In this document: piece by piece, positions 21,335-31,776 of the stretch
How positions within the stretch are numbered: the stretch's first letter is position 1
How the letters are laid out: every line of letters starts with the position of its first letter
NCBI RefSeq assembly: GCF_048544455.1
Contig: NC_133537.1
Coordinates: 311,525,738-311,589,737 of the forward strand
Source: Silene latifolia
Taxonomy: Eukaryota > Streptophyta > Magnoliopsida > Caryophyllales > Caryophyllaceae
Direction: 5' to 3'
DNA length: 64,000 nucleotides
Program-made: the position numbers and the translations under genes
Notes under the pieces: model-generated
Told to the model about the DNA's origin: nothing
Databases searched by the model: none
The model's input: the letters and a program-made list of their open reading frames with translations, nothing else

Positions 21335-23682
21335 ACCTTCATTTGTTTGCCTTTTCATTTTGGAAATGTTGTTCATAGGTAATTTGATAATACATAAGCT
21401 TCTTATCCATTTATCATTCAGTAAAAATATCTACAAATAGTATCCATATCATCCACTCTCCTTAATCTTTGTGATAAAATCAAACATAAATAAATGACCG
21501 AAATAGAGAAAATAGTAATTAAGAGTAAATATTTTGTGACCTAAAACTCCCAAGAGAATGATAAAAATTACAAGAAATTTGAACTTGTGATCTATATTAT
21601 CGATTATCAATATATCTCAGTACGCGATCATTAGTAGTATTATTAGAATATTAGGCCCATTAGGCCCGGCTATCATCTAGGGTTTAGTAGTGACGGCTCG
21701 GCTAGCGTCTAGGGTCTATGCTAGTAGGGTTTATTATACCCCATGTATTGATTCAGAAACACACAATCAATAATACAATTCTCTCTTATAAACTACTCTC
21801 CTCTTTATAATCTTAACAACTATCATTAGGTCCATACCTCTTTAATTTTGTTTTGGTCTTATTCCGTGTGGGGGCACTAGATCCAGACCTCATTGAGAAG
21901 ATATTAGAAGACAATAAGCCAACATTACCGTATCGTGTCCGTTTACATTGATCCAGTCGCTTGGGACCGTAGGTTTAGTGCGCCAATATGTACGCGTTGA
22001 AACTACCCTGCTGTCAATTTTGTACCACATTATCAAGTTTTGGCAATCACTTGGTTTTTTTATTTTCCTGTTTGAGTTCAATTATTTCGATTATCTATAT
22101 TATCTTGATTGGGACGGCATCAAATTATCGATTCTATTTCTGTTTGCTATAATCTGACATTTTAGTTTAACTATTTCTTCGGGCTTAATATGGTCTAAGT
22201 TAGGTAATATTTGAGTCGTACAAATTGAAGAAATTAGTTTTCTTAAGGAAATGGATTTGCGTATATATATATATATTCATTATCAATCATATTAGGGCAT
22301 TACCCATGAGCATTTACATCAACTGATAAAGTTTTGTTCTAGCTTAATTAGAGGTTTCAAGTTCGAGCCCTAGGAATACAGCAGTGTTAAAACCGAGCTT
22401 TACCGCCTTAATGGTCCTACTCAACTCGAATCCGGACTAGCCTAATTGTTATGAATGGGAGATTGGGAGTCAATAAGGTGAGTTTGAATTCTGGTGCAGA
22501 ACTGCAGACAGTGAAGTTATTATATCAAGAGGACAATGATCAACCTTGTAAGTTGTAAGTCGAGAGAGTAACATGTACTTCTCAAATTATCCACCATGCC
22601 GCCAATTTGGAAATCTTAAATTGGTTTCATACTTCCATAATATAAACAGGGAACTATTTGTATTGTTGCGAATTGTGATACTCAGATTCATGCAATTTTT
22701 GGTTGTGCATGAAGCAATCTATGAATTCCCTTTCTAAATTGAAAGGCCAAATTAAAATGGTGTACTTATCAATTATTTATACGGCTTTATTAATTTAACA
22801 TGTTTATAAAATAGATTCGCGCTCAAAAATTATTTTAGGAGAAGTTTGAATCCGTTTCATTCAGATATGAATCTTCTTACTTATACTTAGCTTTTTGTTT
22901 AAATGCACCATATTATTTGTTATATTTAATTTATTTTACATAATATTGTGTAAGACGATTTTACATAAGATTAAATACATTTTTTTCCAAAAAAGATTCA
23001 TAAAAATATTGTAAACAAACTATGGAGTACATCCAAAATTTCCGTCTTTCATTTAATTTATTTATGTATTTAGTTTGTTAGTAGGGCTACTTTCAATAAT
23101 GAAAATTATCACAACAAAATAGAGAATTTTACTTACTCGGATGTAGTGATAATTACATCCTAAATTAATGGAGTGGTCTATGTCTATTGCTAAGCATCCA
23201 CATAACTAATTAATTGTACAAATTTGTAAGTAACCATAACTTCTAAACATAAACCAGTTCATAATTTTCTAATTTATCTATTATATAATGACTTGCAAAA
23301 ATGAAGTTTCACCGAACAACTCATCATCCTCAACATCATGGAACTTCTCGTAATCCACTTAATGGGACGACCAAAATAACATGGAAAGTAGTGGTGTCAC
23401 CAAGGAAAGTACTAGTGACACCAACTAATAAACCAAAGAAAGTAGTACTTGTCACCAAAAGAGAATAAAACAAATGTATTAGATCTCATCAAATGCTTTC
23501 ACACTATATAATGGAGGACTTAAGTGGCGGAGTCTGGATTTATCATTAACGAAAGCGATAATTTTTAAATAGTAGATTACTAATGAAAATTAGGGTACAT
23601 GTACCAGAAACTAATTCATAATTTTCAGTCAGAAATAAATATTAAATTTCCGATATTTAGAAAGATGATGGTCCCAACTAGT
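21335..23682. other. Intergenic; possible degraded Copia-type LTR end at about 21640-21815
   Basis: At 21640-21815 the sequence (gggtttagtagtgacgg .. acacacaatcaataatacaattctctc .. atcttaaca) has the look of the R-U5 part of a Copia LTR with a poly(A)-signal-like region. It is followed by a weak PBS-like actatcattagg. No partner LTR or coding region was found. The rest is AT-rich with no supported feature. Confidence 0.35.
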
Positions 23683-23943
23683 TAGACTTGGCAAACGGGT
23701 TAACCGAGTCGGATTCGGGTCGGGTTAATTTCGGGTTTGCAGCCTTCGGATTGGGTTCAGGTTGGTTGGGATCATTTCGGATTCGGGTTATTTTTGGGTC
23801 AAATATTATCAAATTTTTTATGCATAATAATCAGTGTGCAGCAATATATCCCGATCGTATTATGGGTCTGGTCAATTCGGGTTAAACTCAGGTCTTGAGT
23901 TCGGGTATCGGGTCGAGTCAGGTTAGTTTTGCCATATTGACTA
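23683..23943. mobile_element. hAT-like element with GGGTC subterminal repeats (short)
   Basis: Starts TAGACTTGGCAAACGGGTT and ends with an inverted tagtcaatatggcaaaac-like terminus. The interior is rich in cgggtcgggtt. It shares its start with the elements at 6035, 36381 and 45281. No matching 8-bp target copies were seen, so the ends are approximate. Confidence 0.45.
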
Positions 23944-24144
23944 CTAATCTCTCTAGATCCACAACTGAATAGAACTCTCGCTCATATCTTTCAGCCAGTG
24001 GAGGTATCTAAGTTAAATTTTTTATTTTTTCAGTGTAATCTGCTTTTGTACGTTTTATTTTGTCCACATAGATATATTTAAGTCGTAGTATGCTTAAAGA
24101 CGAATATAGGGCAATTTTGCCGTATCTTACAAGTAAATTAGTGC

Positions 24145-24153
24145 TATATAAAT
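24145..24153 (+). promoter_or_regulatory. Probable TATA box of the GDSL gene
   Basis: tatataaat lies 78 bp before the chosen ATG at 24231 and 23-32 bp before a CA/CT-rich stretch suited to transcription start. Confidence 0.55.
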
Positions 24154-24230
24154 CCCAACCCCAACACTCCTCCACTTCAAACCCATATTCTATTCCCCTA
24201 TTTTTAGAGGATATAATAGAAACACTAAAC

Positions 24231-27200
24231 ATGGCACTACTATTATGGGAAAACATGCAATTAGCAAGAAAAAATTGCTTTCTAATTCCATTTTTATTCA
24301 TGTGTAACATGAAATCATTAAGTGCACAAGCACAATTAGCACCAGCTTTGTTTATGTTTGGAGACTCATTAGCTGATGTTGGAAACAACAATCATCTTCC
24401 TTTGTCCATTGAAAAGGCTGATTTCCCTCACAATGGTATCGATTTTCCTACTCATAAGCCTACGGGTCGATTCAGCAATGGCAAGAATGCTGCAGATTTT
24501 CTAGGTAATTATTGCTACTCCCGTTCAAGTGAATTTCATACACTTTTAATTCATATATGAGGTATATTTTAATCAAACGTATGAAATTTATTTGAAAGGA
24601 TTAAGGGAGTACTTTGTTGTTTTATTAGCGGAAAAATGAGTTAGTATCACCTGGATGGTTTTAAAATGTGCACCTCCATAGACCATAATCCGAATATAAT
24701 TGTTTTATTGATATAATAAAAGATATACTAAACTTAATACGATCTAATTAATAACTTAATTAACACGTAGTTTTCTTTATTAAATACAAGGGCATGGTCG
24801 CATTGGAAAATCACCTTGTATAAAATTGTAATACGACATGTTATGATCTAAGCACATGTTTTCTTATATAATAGTAGCTTCTGGATTTGAGAATAAATTT
24901 TAGAGTTTTTTGTCAAAAACTACCTTATATTTAGGGGTATTTATAAAAAAAAAACTACCTTATATTATTTTTCTTGTTTTAGACTACCTTTGTTTTCTCA
25001 TTGTTTGGTCAAAAACTACCTACGCTGAAAATATAGCGAGATTTGGTCGATTTAGTGACATTAACCTATTTCACATGACTTTCTTAACATCAAACAACAA
25101 TGATCATCTGCATCCAAACTAAAATTTAACTTCAAATAAGCAAAATTAATAAATTTCACATTTCAATAATAACTACAAACATCTACTAAAGTTTAGCGTA
25201 AGTACTTTATGATTTTCCAAAATCGGGCCTTAGTAAGATTAAAACATAAAAGAGTCATGTGAGATATGTTAAAGCCGGAAAATAGACCAAATATGTCTAG
25301 ATTCTTAGCGTAGGTAGTTATTGACCAAAAATAAAGAAAACAAAGGTAGTTGAAAACAAACAAAATAATATAAGGTAGTATTTTTACAAATACACCTAAA
25401 TATAAGGTAGTTTTTGACAAAAAGCCCTAAATTTTACACTATTTATTGCAAGTATGTGCTTTTTCAAAAACTAATTTCTCTTCTCCGAAAATATGGCCGA
25501 TTCAGGATAGTTCTCTTAATCCAATATTCCAATAATGTGTCTTTATTTTCTTTCTTTTTTTTTTATTCAAAAATTCATAGTATAATTATTTCTCCATTTA
25601 TGATATTAAAAATTCATGCAATGTCCAAAGATTATTTGTTTTTAACACAATAACTCAAAATTGTCTTAAGGTGTGACTGTGTGAGCATGACATGATGAGT
25701 TGGACACATGAATAATTATTTAGCCGACTCAAGTAATAATAATACGCGTTTGTTTAGAAGTTTGTATTGTTGATATTACATATGTACGTACATGATTGAA
25801 TGCAGCATTCAACATTATTTGCAACTTACTTCATTCTTTTGCCATGCATGTATTGTTACTTACGTACGTGTTCTGGTTCGATGCTGTGGACATCTGGTCA
25901 TATATATTACTCCACTATTATAATCTGTTAGGGGTTCGATTCACACCCACGATATAAGTGCGCTCAATTAAAGTCTTGAAGTAAACTAACTTTTTCAATA
26001 GATATGTTGTTGGTGATTTAAGTGTAATTACCGATTTATTTGGTGTAATTAAGGTCGGTTCATTGATGGGTAATTTCTAGATAATATAATGCGAGTTCGA
26101 GAACTACGGAGTGTACGCTTGTATAATTATTTACGGATTGTGGAATAGTTTGCGTAATTTAAATACTTTTAATCCTAATTTCTGAAGAGTTACAACCATT
26201 CATAAATGCATCCCCCTATTTCCCTGCCACCCAAATCCTTTCTATATAAATAGATAAAGGATGAGAAGAAAAGTTACAGAAAATCATAATCTTCTACTGC
26301 ATCAAAAGAATGTACTGCATCAAAAGTATAACATTCTACACAAAATATTTTCTATATTACGTCTCTAATTTTGTGCCAAAAATCAGAACCGTCTTATCTC
26401 AATAGGAAATTTGATTTCACCCAGGCACTAATAAGGGTCGAATTATTCTATTAAAAAAGCGGAGTCGATTCGGTGCGATATTATTGTCAATTCATGTTCG
26501 TGCATATAAAATTTCCTAACATCTGTTGCATAAAAATATCAATGAAGTACGTAGAACCTAGATGTTATTGATAACATGGCTCATGCTTTATGAAACAATT
26601 TAAGAATAATATTAAAAATTGAGATTCAATGAAACAATATTGGGGTAATGGTCCTAACTTAAACAAGGCTCATGCTCTATGACTTAAGGAGTAAAATTGA
26701 GATTCAATGAAGTAGATAGAAATGTTTCGTGTAATTATTTTCGCAAATGTTACCATTAAAACTAGTATTTCATATCTTTATTATTTCATACTCTGTACTA
26801 TTTAAGTTTATATTAAAATAAATACAAATTAAAATTTCAACAAAAAGTAGATATTAAACTCGTCGATATAAGATTAGACATGAGTTTAAAATTACATGCT
26901 CTCATCACTCTACGACTAGTGGAAAGAACAACGAAAGATAAAAAAATATTTCAGTCAATCATGTTTGAGATGAGACATAACAAATGAAACTCTTCTTATT
27001 AAAATAAAAAGAAATCATTGGCACAAAATGGATAATATAAAAGTTAAATAGATTATAACCTGATTTGGATAACAATCTTATCAGACATCCAGGGGTTATT
27101 TTAGTCTTTCTCTAATACAATTCTTAAATCCTAAAATAACAAACCTAAAACAAATCAAACGTAATCCCTCTTCTCCATAACTGCTTCCCTATTCTAACTA

Positions 27201-30200
27201 CTGATCTCCATCTTCTTCTCCTATACAGATTAATCATCTTCTCCCTCTAAATTATTCAATCAACTATTGCAACTCTCATTCTTCAATCAAAATCATTAAG
27301 AAATTAATCAGTTTTTACCATCAATGGTGGACGGAGCTTTATTGGCTGATGACCGACGGCTCAAATTCTTTATATATTCATCTTTTTCCATTATGCCTTA
27401 CTTAATCATCCTCTCCCTCTAATTTATTTAATCAACTATTATAACTCTCTTTCTTCAATCGAAATCAATTTTTACTATCAATGATTGATGACTGATGGCT
27501 CGAATTCTTCATATTTAAGCTCGAGTTCTTTTGCCAATAACGCATCTAGTTTGTGTAATAGCTCGATTTCTTATATGACTTGCAAAAGCCTTGAGAAATT
27601 AAATTGGCAAGTCACGCATCAGGTGGAGCTTCAATGATGGCTCGAATTTTTTTTTATATAAGCTCGAGTTCTATGTTCAATAACACATGTATTATGGGTA
27701 ATAGCTCGACTTCTTAGATGACTTGCAAAAGCCTTGAAAATATAATTGACAAGTCATGTTTAATATCATATGTTCAGCAACAGATCAATAAGGATATAAA
27801 AGTAACTTAAAACTAGTTTGTATATAAAATTTCAACAAAAAACTCTACATTACAATTAGAATCAAAAGACTCTATATAGACTCAAAATCTCATGTAATTA
27901 AAATGTTGTTGAAAAATTAGATGTAATGCCAAGAATTCGAAACATATACTAAAAATATGAAGAATTGTTGGAATGGGTAAACATAGGCTCAAAATATATA
28001 GCTCGAGTTCTTTATATATTAGCTCGAATTCTAGCCAGTTGTATAATGAGCATTATACAACTGGATGTAGGATCCTATTTGTGTAATATAACAACAATTC
28101 TAATTTGGAATCAACTAATTAAAAATCTGCATACTTATTACGGGGTAGTTTATTAGGATGGTAAAAAATCACGTATATATCCCTTTATTTATTCTCGTTA
28201 TCTTTTTTTGTGGCTCATTTGTAACCACAGAGAAAACAAATGGAGGGAAATTAAAGGCTTGAGAAATTGAGAAAGTTTACAAGCTAAGTATTAAAATTTG
28301 AAAATAAGCAAAACCAAAAATTAAAGAGCAGTCCATGTGGCCAGCGTGTATGCATGCATCTTACATCTTTACCCATTAACATACCTTTTGTAACTGTTGT
28401 CTAAAAAAAAAACATACCTTTTGTAAGTTTGTTCACGAAGTCTTTATAGCCAACGTTGTGCTATTAATCTATTTATTTTACTCGAGCTAAGTAATTAACA
28501 CACCAGCAAATCTTGTTTGTGATCGTCTTTTTAAAAAGACTAGTATTGGTGCCCGGCTTCGCCCGGGCTACCTCTACTTACTATTATTTTTTTTTTCATT
28601 AAATAAAATTATTTAAAGTTGCATAACCCATAAATTTATCATTAATATATTTTTCTATGACATACCCTAAAATTACGATGAAATAAATTTTGAGACAAAT
28701 TCACTACTCCCGCTATTAATATTTTACTCTTATTAATGAAACAATAGTAATAACATTTCACTACTTGCCCGTGTAAAAAATGTTACTTTTTTTACTACCC
28801 CGTATGCATTAAATCAAATCGAAAGAATTATGCAATATTATATATTATGAAATATAACTTGAATTATTTATAACCTACTTATATTATATTTTTGTATGTT
28901 AAATAATTAACATCTCTATACATCTAATATAAACTGTAAAATTTAATAAAATTGCATGAATTTTAAATTTAATATATAATTTTATGATGATAATAATTAA
29001 TATCATAAGTGTGCATGTTTATACTAATTAATTACTTTATTTTAAGGAAATTGACCATCTTTTAGTCTTCTATAAATATTTAGGAAAATTACCAAGTATC
29101 TTCTTTCCTTCAGTCTCCTTGAAATTGACCATCTTAATTAATTATTTTATTTTAAGGAAATTGACGATATTTTAGTCTCTTACAAATATTTAGGAAAATT
29201 ATCAAGCTTCTATATAATTTAATTTTAACCCAAACTATATAATATTTGCATTGAGATCCCTTAATCGGGTCCATCACACGGTGCCAGCGATTTAAAACTA
29301 TATAGTATAATTAATTTGTATAACTTTCTTTAATTACATTGAAGTCCCTTGGTTTCTGGAATTAATATATAGTATTGATTGATTGATTGATTGATATCTT
29401 ACAATCCTCTCTCTTATTAACTTTTATTTTAATAGGTTAGTTGTTAAAGGTCTTTTTGAAAAGACCATCTATAACGACATTCTGTACTAACCCATCTGGT
29501 TTAATTTCCGTACGTGAGATTTCTTAGGACCATGCTTATTAAGTTATTACACTACCTATTTATCTAGATACGGGGATACGAAAAATATGTTCAAATGATC
29601 AATGTATAATAGTCATTTTTTCGTTAGCATTATTGATTCCTACTAACGCATGCAATCAGACAATATACAGTTAATTTATTGATTAAACATTATTTTACTC
29701 GGTAACTTTTGTTCACAAATGGTATGATTCCATATTGAATAGGATGAAGTATTTAATTTTTAATGTATGAATTTGTATACAATTTAAAAAGTTTTAAATG
29801 TCAGATGTATCATATACCCCATTTTAACGAGAGAATAAAATTAAAATGTAACAGCGGAAAAGTTGGGGCTGCCGTCTTCGTCACCGTACCTATTACTGAT
29901 GCACACACAAAGCAATAACTTTTCAAGTGGAGTAAGCTTCGCATCTGGTGGTGCTGGTATCTTTGATGCTAATGATCAACTTTTAGTATGCTTCTTTTCT
30001 CTGTCTTCTATTTTCCACATTCTTAGCATCTTCTGTATGTACCACCAACAAATGTTAGTCCAATGTCTCACTTCAATTGTCCTACATAATTTTGAAATAA
30101 GACTAATATGCAATTATGCATTTGTCCTACATAATTTTGAAATAAGACTAATATGCAATTATGCATTAGAAAGGGAAAAAAAAAGAAAAGTCCTACATAA

Positions 30201-30283
30201 TTTTGAAATAAGACTAATATGCAATTATGCATTAGAAAGGGAAAAAAAAAGAAAAAAATGCGGTGAGCGTGGATCGAACACGC

Positions 30284-30326
<43 letters not shown>

Positions 30327-31496
30327 CCCGCTGAATGAATATTATATTGACCTACACATATTTTATAACTATAGCGTCAGTCGATACCGATGAACAAGCA
30401 AATAGAGTACTGTGCAGCTGTACAAGAGACAATAATGCAGCAAACCGGACAAGCAGAGGCCAGTGACTTCTTATCAAAATCAATATTTGCGATTGTGATT
30501 GGAAGTAACGATATTTTGGGTTACTTTGGATCATCTTCGAACAAAATGAAAAAAGCTACACCTCAAGAATTTGTGGCTTCAATGGTTCAAGCAATTAAAG
30601 GACAACTTAAGGTATTCCTCTCTAATGTGCTTATCATTCTTGTATATGGTACGACACTTTTATATAGTACAAAGTACGTAGTTTATGGCACTTCTCGTAT
30701 TAGATCTTCTTAGTTAAATGTTTTAGGCACGGCGAGTGTCAGTATAAAAGACGGTAGTCAAAGTTTCGTGTTAAAAAGGAGTTTTGGCTGAAGTCTGTCA
30801 ACCCATTATAAGCCATGATACACAATCGTAAGGAAGAGTAGAAGAAGCTGAATAAATCACAGGTTATACTTATACTTGTTGCTAAAAGGGCCCGTTTTTC
30901 GTGTCTCTGGCAGAAAATATACGATATGGGGGCTCGGAAATTTGTGATAATTGGGGTGGCATCAGTTGGATGCAGCCCAGCACAAAGAGCGAAAAGCAAA
31001 ACAGAAGCATGCAACGAAGAAGCCAACATTTGGGCGTCTAAATATAACCAAGGACTGCTCTCAGTATTGCAGCAATTTAAAACAGAGCTCCAAGGCTTCC
31101 AATATTCTTACTTCAACACCTACGATGTCTTACTTAACCTCATTCAACAGCCTGCTAACTACGGTATGCCTCGGTCATTGTCAAAAAAAGACGCATAAAA
31201 GAACATTAAAAGGAAATTAACTACGGAGAAAAGGACGTCTCTAACAATTTATACATGCATAAAATTTGTGTGCAGGATTCAAGGAAGCGAAAACTGCGTG
31301 TTGTGGACTAGGAAATCTAAATGCACAGGTCCCTTGTATACCAATATCAAATCTTTGTACCAACAGAAGTGACCATGTTTTCTGGGATTTTTACCATCCA
31401 ACCGAAGCAGCTGATCGGTTATTCATAGACATCGCTTTTGATGGCCCCAAACAATATGTGTTCCCACTGAATGTTCGTGAGCTGGTTTCTTCGTAA
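24231..31496 (+). CDS. GDSL esterase/lipase (SGNH hydrolase), five exons
   Basis: Exons: 24231-24504, 29855-29985, 30375-30611, 30914-31163 and 31276-31496. These sum to 1,113 bp (370 aa), with all GT-AG junctions in phase. The first ~35 residues contain a hydrophobic stretch (FLIPFLFMC) read as a secretion signal ending near SAQAQ. Block I is FGDSLADVGNNN (catalytic Ser), block II FASGGAGIFD, block III VIGSNDILGY (oxyanion Gly/Asn), and block V DHVFWDFYHPTEAADRL (catalytic Asp and His). The five-exon plan and motifs such as AEKLGLPSS, RQSIP and ACCGLG fit the Arabidopsis At5g55050-like group of secreted plant GDSL lipases, by recall. It probably hydrolyses ester bonds in extracellular lipids or wall acyl groups; the substrate cannot be told. 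Intron 1 is 5.35 kb and full of transposons. The next gene, MSH5, converges on it. Confidence 0.9.
24518..24609. mobile_element. Stowaway-type MITE in GDSL intron 1
   Basis: A 92-bp element with inverted termini ctcccgttcaagtg / ggattaaggga-type and TA on both sides (24516-24517 and 24610-24611). It starts 13 bases after the splice donor at 24505. It shares length and an internal gaggtatattttaatcaaa with the MITEs at 41342 and 44437. Confidence 0.75.
24903..25427. mobile_element. Non-autonomous TIR-MULE in GDSL intron 1
   Basis: The left arm gagttttttgtcaaaaac (24903 on) is inverted at the right end (gtttttgacaaaaagccc, ending 25427). The arms extend for about 170 bp. The 9-mer taaatttta flanks it (24894-24902 and 25428-25436), a perfect Mutator-type target duplication. 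Each arm, read inward, encodes a similar spurious peptide beginning MSKTTLYLGVF; this reflects the palindrome, not a gene. Confidence 0.85.
25437..28539. other. Remainder of GDSL intron 1, with local direct repeats
   Basis: No exon or RNA gene was found. Blocks near 27220-27370 (atcatcttctccctctaaattatt .. caatcaactattgc) recur at 27405-27530. Blocks near 27505-27620 (aagctcgagttct .. atgacttgcaaaagccttga) recur at 27655-27775. Otherwise it is AT-rich. Confidence 0.5.
28540..29256 (-). mobile_element. Candidate non-autonomous Helitron (3' end clear, 5' end tentative)
   Basis: On the minus strand the sequence ends gcccgggcgaagccgggc-accaata-CTAG (28543-28540), a GC hairpin plus CTAG followed by host T. 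A plausible 5' TC end (TCTCAATGCAAATATTATATAG) starts at 29256 after host A. A ~75-bp internal direct duplication lies at about 29025-29100 and 29140-29212. No coding capacity. It lies in GDSL intron 1. Confidence 0.45.
30078..30258. repeat. Three tandem copies of a ~45-66 bp unit in GDSL intron 2
   Basis: gtcctacataattttgaaat starts at about 30079, 30123 and 30190. Copies 2 and 3 also include the tail tagaaagggaaaaaaaaagaaaa. The array abuts the 3' end of the tRNA-Phe gene, and its A-runs are T-runs on the tRNA strand. Confidence 0.85.
30259..30331 (-). tRNA. tRNA-Phe (anticodon GAA)
   Basis: Read on the minus strand, this 73-nt sequence starts gcggggatagctcagttggg and ends in the T-arm gcgtgttcgatccacgc and tcaccgca. 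The anticodon loop is ctgaaga, with GAA. The D arm, anticodon arm and T arm all form, and the box A (tagctcagttggg) and box B (ggttcga-type gttcgatcc) promoters are intact. The single acceptor mismatch (G5 opposite A68) is, as I recall, also present in plant cytosolic tRNA-Phe. T-runs immediately downstream (30241-30258 complement) would terminate Pol III. There is no intron and no encoded CCA, as expected for a nuclear gene. It lies antisense inside intron 2 of the GDSL gene. Confidence 0.95.
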
Positions 31497-31776
31497 GCTG
31501 TTGACAGTTTTTGTTCACATATACTTTTATTGAGTACAAGTCAGATATATATAGGTAGCGTAATTCATTTTACACAGCTCGTAAAGCATGGAATCATTAT
31601 CAATTTACATAAGTCACACCATACAATTTCTAGGATTTACATGATTGATAATAAGCAATGCTCGAGTTTCAGACAGTCCCAAGATGTGCTAATGACATCA
31701 GTACTCAATGAGACATGGAAACATCCGACTCAAGAAAAAATCATGCCTTACGATAACCATGGTTTGTAATGTTATT
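31497..31776. other. Convergent 3' intergenic region between GDSL and MSH5
   Basis: 280 bp separate the two stop codons, so both 3' untranslated regions must lie here and may overlap. No other feature is supported. Confidence 0.7.

Noticed and set aside
24090..24560. Upstream in-frame ATG at 24090 as the GDSL start
   Set aside because: It lies upstream of the best TATA box (24145), and the added residues do not look like a signal peptide. The ATG at 24231 gives a normal secreted-lipase N-terminus.
24910..25420. Pair of similar proteins on opposite strands (MSKTTLYLGVF...)
   Set aside because: The similarity comes from the inverted arms of the MULE; no gene is supported.
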